DNA from: an uncultured Bacilli bacterium
Lineage (GTDB): Bacteria > Bacillota_I > Bacilli_A > RF39 > UBA660
Direction of reading: 5' to 3'
NCBI GenBank assembly: GCA_944363745.1
Contig: CALVVD010000139.1
Location: 1 to 7,442 of the forward strand
DNA length: 7,442 nt
The position numbers were made by a program, and so were the translations under genes. Under the pieces are notes generated by a model. That model was not told the DNA's origin, did not search any database, and worked only from the letters and a program-made list of their open reading frames with translations. Shown piece by piece: positions 5,402-7,442 of the stretch; position 1 is the stretch's first letter, and each line of letters begins with the position of its first letter.

Positions 5402-5425
5402 TTTTTATTATTTTCAGTTCTTTTT
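5389..5425. terminator. Bidirectional terminator between XRE gene and copA
   Basis: AAAAAGAACTGA (5390-5401) and TCAGTTCTTTTT (5414-5425) form a perfect 12-bp stem with a 12-base AT loop. Five Ts close it on the plus strand and six Ts on the minus strand, so it serves both convergent genes. The XRE stop TGA (5399-5401) is in the left arm, and the copA stop overlaps the right end (5426-5424). Confidence 0.85.
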
Positions 5426-7442
5426 ATATTTTCATTTTACTAAGTCTTAATGAATTTAATACTACGGTTAAACTACTAATAGTCATGGCAATAGAGGCAA
5501 ACATAGGGCTCATACTTATTCCATAGTTTTCTAATAAACCAATTGCAATAGGTATCATAAGTAAGTTATAAAAGAATGCCCAGAATAGGTTCTCTTTAAT
5601 GATGAGATAGGCTTTTTTACTTATTTTAATAAGGTCTAAAATATTAGAAATGTCGTTATTCATAAGGATAACATCAGCTGAGTCCATAGCAACATCTGTT
5701 CCATCATTAACACTTATACCAATAGTTGAGTTTACTAAGGCTGGAGCATCATTAATACCATCTCCTACCATTATTACTTTTCTACCTTTAGAGACTAAGT
5801 CTTTAATAGTACTTGCTTTCTTCTTTGGTAAGACATTAGATATTACTTTAGTTATACCTAACTCTCCTGCAATTATTTTTGCTGTTACTTCATTATCTCC
5901 TGTTAACATAATTACTTCTATATTATTATCACTAAATTTCTTAATTACATCTTTTATATTATCTCTTACAATATCTTTAACCCCTATTAGACCAATAACA
6001 ATACCTTCTTCTATTACATAGATAATACTACAACCATTATTTATTAGAGTATTATAATCTTCTTTATGACTATCTTTTATTTTTAAATCTTTTAATAGAG
6101 TATTATTTCCTAGATAGTATTCTTTATTATTAACACTTGCTTTTATACCTTTACCATTTATAGTCTTAAAGTCAGTTACAACTAATTTCTTTTTAACTTT
6201 AAAGGCTGTGCTGATAGGATGAGAGGAATTCTTTTCGATATGAGATACAATATTAATTAAATCATTATCTTTATAGTTAGAGTAATTATAAGTTTTAAAT
6301 ATTTTTAAATTACCATAGGTAAGGGTTCCTGTTTTATCAAAGAAAACTGTATCAATAGTTCTTGCTTTCTCTAAGACTTCACTATTTCTTAAGAACAGAC
6401 CTTTTTTAGCACAAATTCCATTACTTACAACTACAACAAGTGGTACGGCAAGTCCTAAGGCACAAGGACAGGCAACTACTAAAACTGTTACCATATGAAT
6501 TAGTGCTTCATTTAAAGGTAGACCTATTATTAGTTGAATAATAAATGTTAAAAAGGCAATGATTAAGATTACCGGAACAAAGATACCACTTACTTTATCG
6601 GCAATTCTTTGTATTTTTGTTTTGGTATTAGTAGATTCTACTACTAGTTTAACTATTTCAGAGATGGTAGAGTCTCTTCCTATTCTTTTAGCTTTATATT
6701 CAATAAGTCCATCATAACTAATAGAACCAGCGATAACAGTTGCACCTTTTTCTTTTAGGACAGGGGCACTTTCTCCTGTAATAAAGCTTTCATTAACATA
6801 AGTCTTACCTTTAGTAACAATACCATCAACAGCGATTTTCTCTCCTGCTTTACAAATTAGAGTATCCCCTACTTCTACTTCATCAATAGTTACTTTTAAC
6901 TCTTTATTATTCTTTTTAACTATAGCATAACTTGGAGTTATCTCTACTAACTTTCTAATAGCATCTTTGGTTTTATCTTTACTAGAGTCTTCTAATACTC
7001 TACCTAGTTTAATAAAGTAAATTACCATACAAGTAGATTCAAAATATAGATTATGAAGATAAGTGTTATTTCCCCCTAATATATTTATATAATTGTAAAG
7101 ACTATATAAAAAACTAAAGATAACACTAAACATTACTAGGGTATCCATGTTAGGCATCTTATGAAGTAAATTCTTTATACCACTTTTAATAATATCTAGT
7201 CCATAAATTAAATAAACTAAAGTAATTATCAACATAGTTGTGGATAAAATAAGAGGGTAATTGTGATTAAGATAAGGAATACTTGGTAGGTTTAACATAT
7301 TTCCCATAGAGATATACATCATAAAGATAATTAATAATCCTAAGAGAATTAATTTTATCTTATCATTTTTATTAGTAACTTTATCTTCTATTCCTTTAAA
7401 CTCTCCTAGACTAGTAAAACCTGCTTCTTTAATATATCTTTC
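5424..7442 (-). CDS. copA: Cu+-transporting P1B-type ATPase CopA (5' end outside window)
   Basis: This ATPase exports Cu+ across the cytoplasmic membrane. Although an ATG lies at 7322, the frame stays open for 40 more codons to the window edge and encodes RYIKEAGFTSLGEF, which reads like the end of an HMA metal-binding domain and its linker, so the gene is partial here. Numbering from Met7322, the motifs in order are: MPNMDTLV (56-63) in an early membrane helix; actuator TGES (182-185); metal-site CPC (285-287) in ACPCALGLA; phosphorylation DKTGT (329-333); SSHP (366-369) of the nucleotide domain; TGDN (474-477); and GDGINDAP (520-527). The C-terminal helices carry YN (585-586) and M604/M613-x2-SS (616-617), the residues that define Cu+ (P1B-1) specificity. 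The position after CPCALGLA is Val rather than the commoner Thr. CopA is followed directly by the shared terminator. Its promoter and any CsoR/CopY site lie beyond the edge. Confidence 0.95.
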   Translation of the reverse strand, partial: ERYIKEAGFTSLGEFKGIEDKVTNKNDKIKLILLGLLIIFMMYISMGNMLNLPSIPYLNHNYPLILSTTMLIITLVYLIYGLDIIKSGIKNLLHKMPNMDTLVMFSVIFSFLYSLYNYINILGGNNTYLHNLYFESTCMVIYFIKLGRVLEDSSKDKTKDAIRKLVEITPSYAIVKKNNKELKVTIDEVEVGDTLICKAGEKIAVDGIVTKGKTYVNESFITGESAPVLKEKGATVIAGSISYDGLIEYKAKRIGRDSTISEIVKLVVESTNTKTKIQRIADKVSGIFVPVILIIAFLTFIIQLIIGLPLNEALIHMVTVLVVACPCALGLAVPLVVVVSNGICAKKGLFLRNSEVLEKARTIDTVFFDKTGTLTYGNLKIFKTYNYSNYKDNDLINIVSHIEKNSSHPISTAFKVKKKLVVTDFKTINGKGIKASVNNKEYYLGNNTLLKDLKIKDSHKEDYNTLINNGCSIIYVIEEGIVIGLIGVKDIVRDNIKDVIKKFSDNNIEVIMLTGDNEVTAKIIAGELGITKVISNVLPKKKASTIKDLVSKGRKVIMVGDGINDAPALVNSTIGISVNDGTDVAMDSADVILMNNDISNILDLIKISKKAYLIIKENLFWAFFYNLLMIPIAIGLLENYGISMSPMFASIAMTISSLTVVLNSLRLSKMKI

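Noticed and set aside
3846..5425. Insertion sequence or integrative element carrying the YbjN module
   Set aside because: No transposase or integrase is present, and I saw no convincing target-site duplication or long terminal repeats; only the terminator likeness remains.
5650..6021. Plus-strand open frame of 123 codons
   Set aside because: It is antisense to the conserved nucleotide-binding part of CopA; its hydrophobic, Ser/Thr/Ile-rich composition is what the complement of that AT-rich gene gives.
1..7442. CRISPR array, tRNA or rRNA gene
   Set aside because: No regularly spaced repeats and no tRNA- or rRNA-like sequence were found on either strand by eye.

Overview
The window is AT-rich DNA with strong AGGAGG-type ribosome binding sites and TGA used as a stop codon (5399-5401). 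The families present (FtsY, EamA transporter, NMT1/SsuA-like binding lipoprotein, small XRE regulators, zinc-ribbon and YbjN-like proteins, CopA) fit a low-GC member of the Bacillota, broadly Bacilli/Erysipelotrichia-like and using the standard bacterial code. A species cannot be named from the sequence alone.

Left part (1-2351): ftsY, the signal recognition particle receptor, lies on the minus strand. A small XRE-type regulator sits 41 bases upstream of it in the same direction. The regulator is divergent from a plus-strand EamA/DMT-type membrane transporter. The 137-base divergent spacer holds a credible promoter for each side, a perfect 7-bp hyphenated palindrome and a repeated TACGAAA element, which together look like an operator region.

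Middle (2352-3845): a plus-strand transporter operon starts with a substrate-binding lipoprotein (TTG start, strong RBS). An ABC ATPase gene overlaps it by 11 bases. The ATPase reads normally through Walker A, the Q-loop and the LSGGM signature, then loses all homology at about base 3825. Walker B, the H-loop and the permease gene are missing. The ATPase is a truncated pseudogene or a rearrangement/assembly junction, and the binding protein is orphaned within this window.

Right of the break (3846-5425) is a compact module: a tightly packed minus-strand operon of three small genes (YbjN-like protein, zinc-ribbon protein with a helical tail, second zinc-ribbon protein), with a divergent XRE regulator. 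The spacer between them holds palindromes and repeated GGGACAA elements. The module is closed on both sides by terminator hairpins with similar GAAC/GTTC stems. It is the best candidate here for an undescribed system, but no function can be assigned from sequence.

The right end (5424-7442) is a minus-strand Cu+-type P1B ATPase (CopA). Its reading frame stays open past the last internal Met to the window edge, so the N-terminal metal-binding domain and the promoter lie outside. No CRISPR array, rRNA, tRNA, transposase or integrase was seen, and no intergenic stretch exceeds 300 bases.
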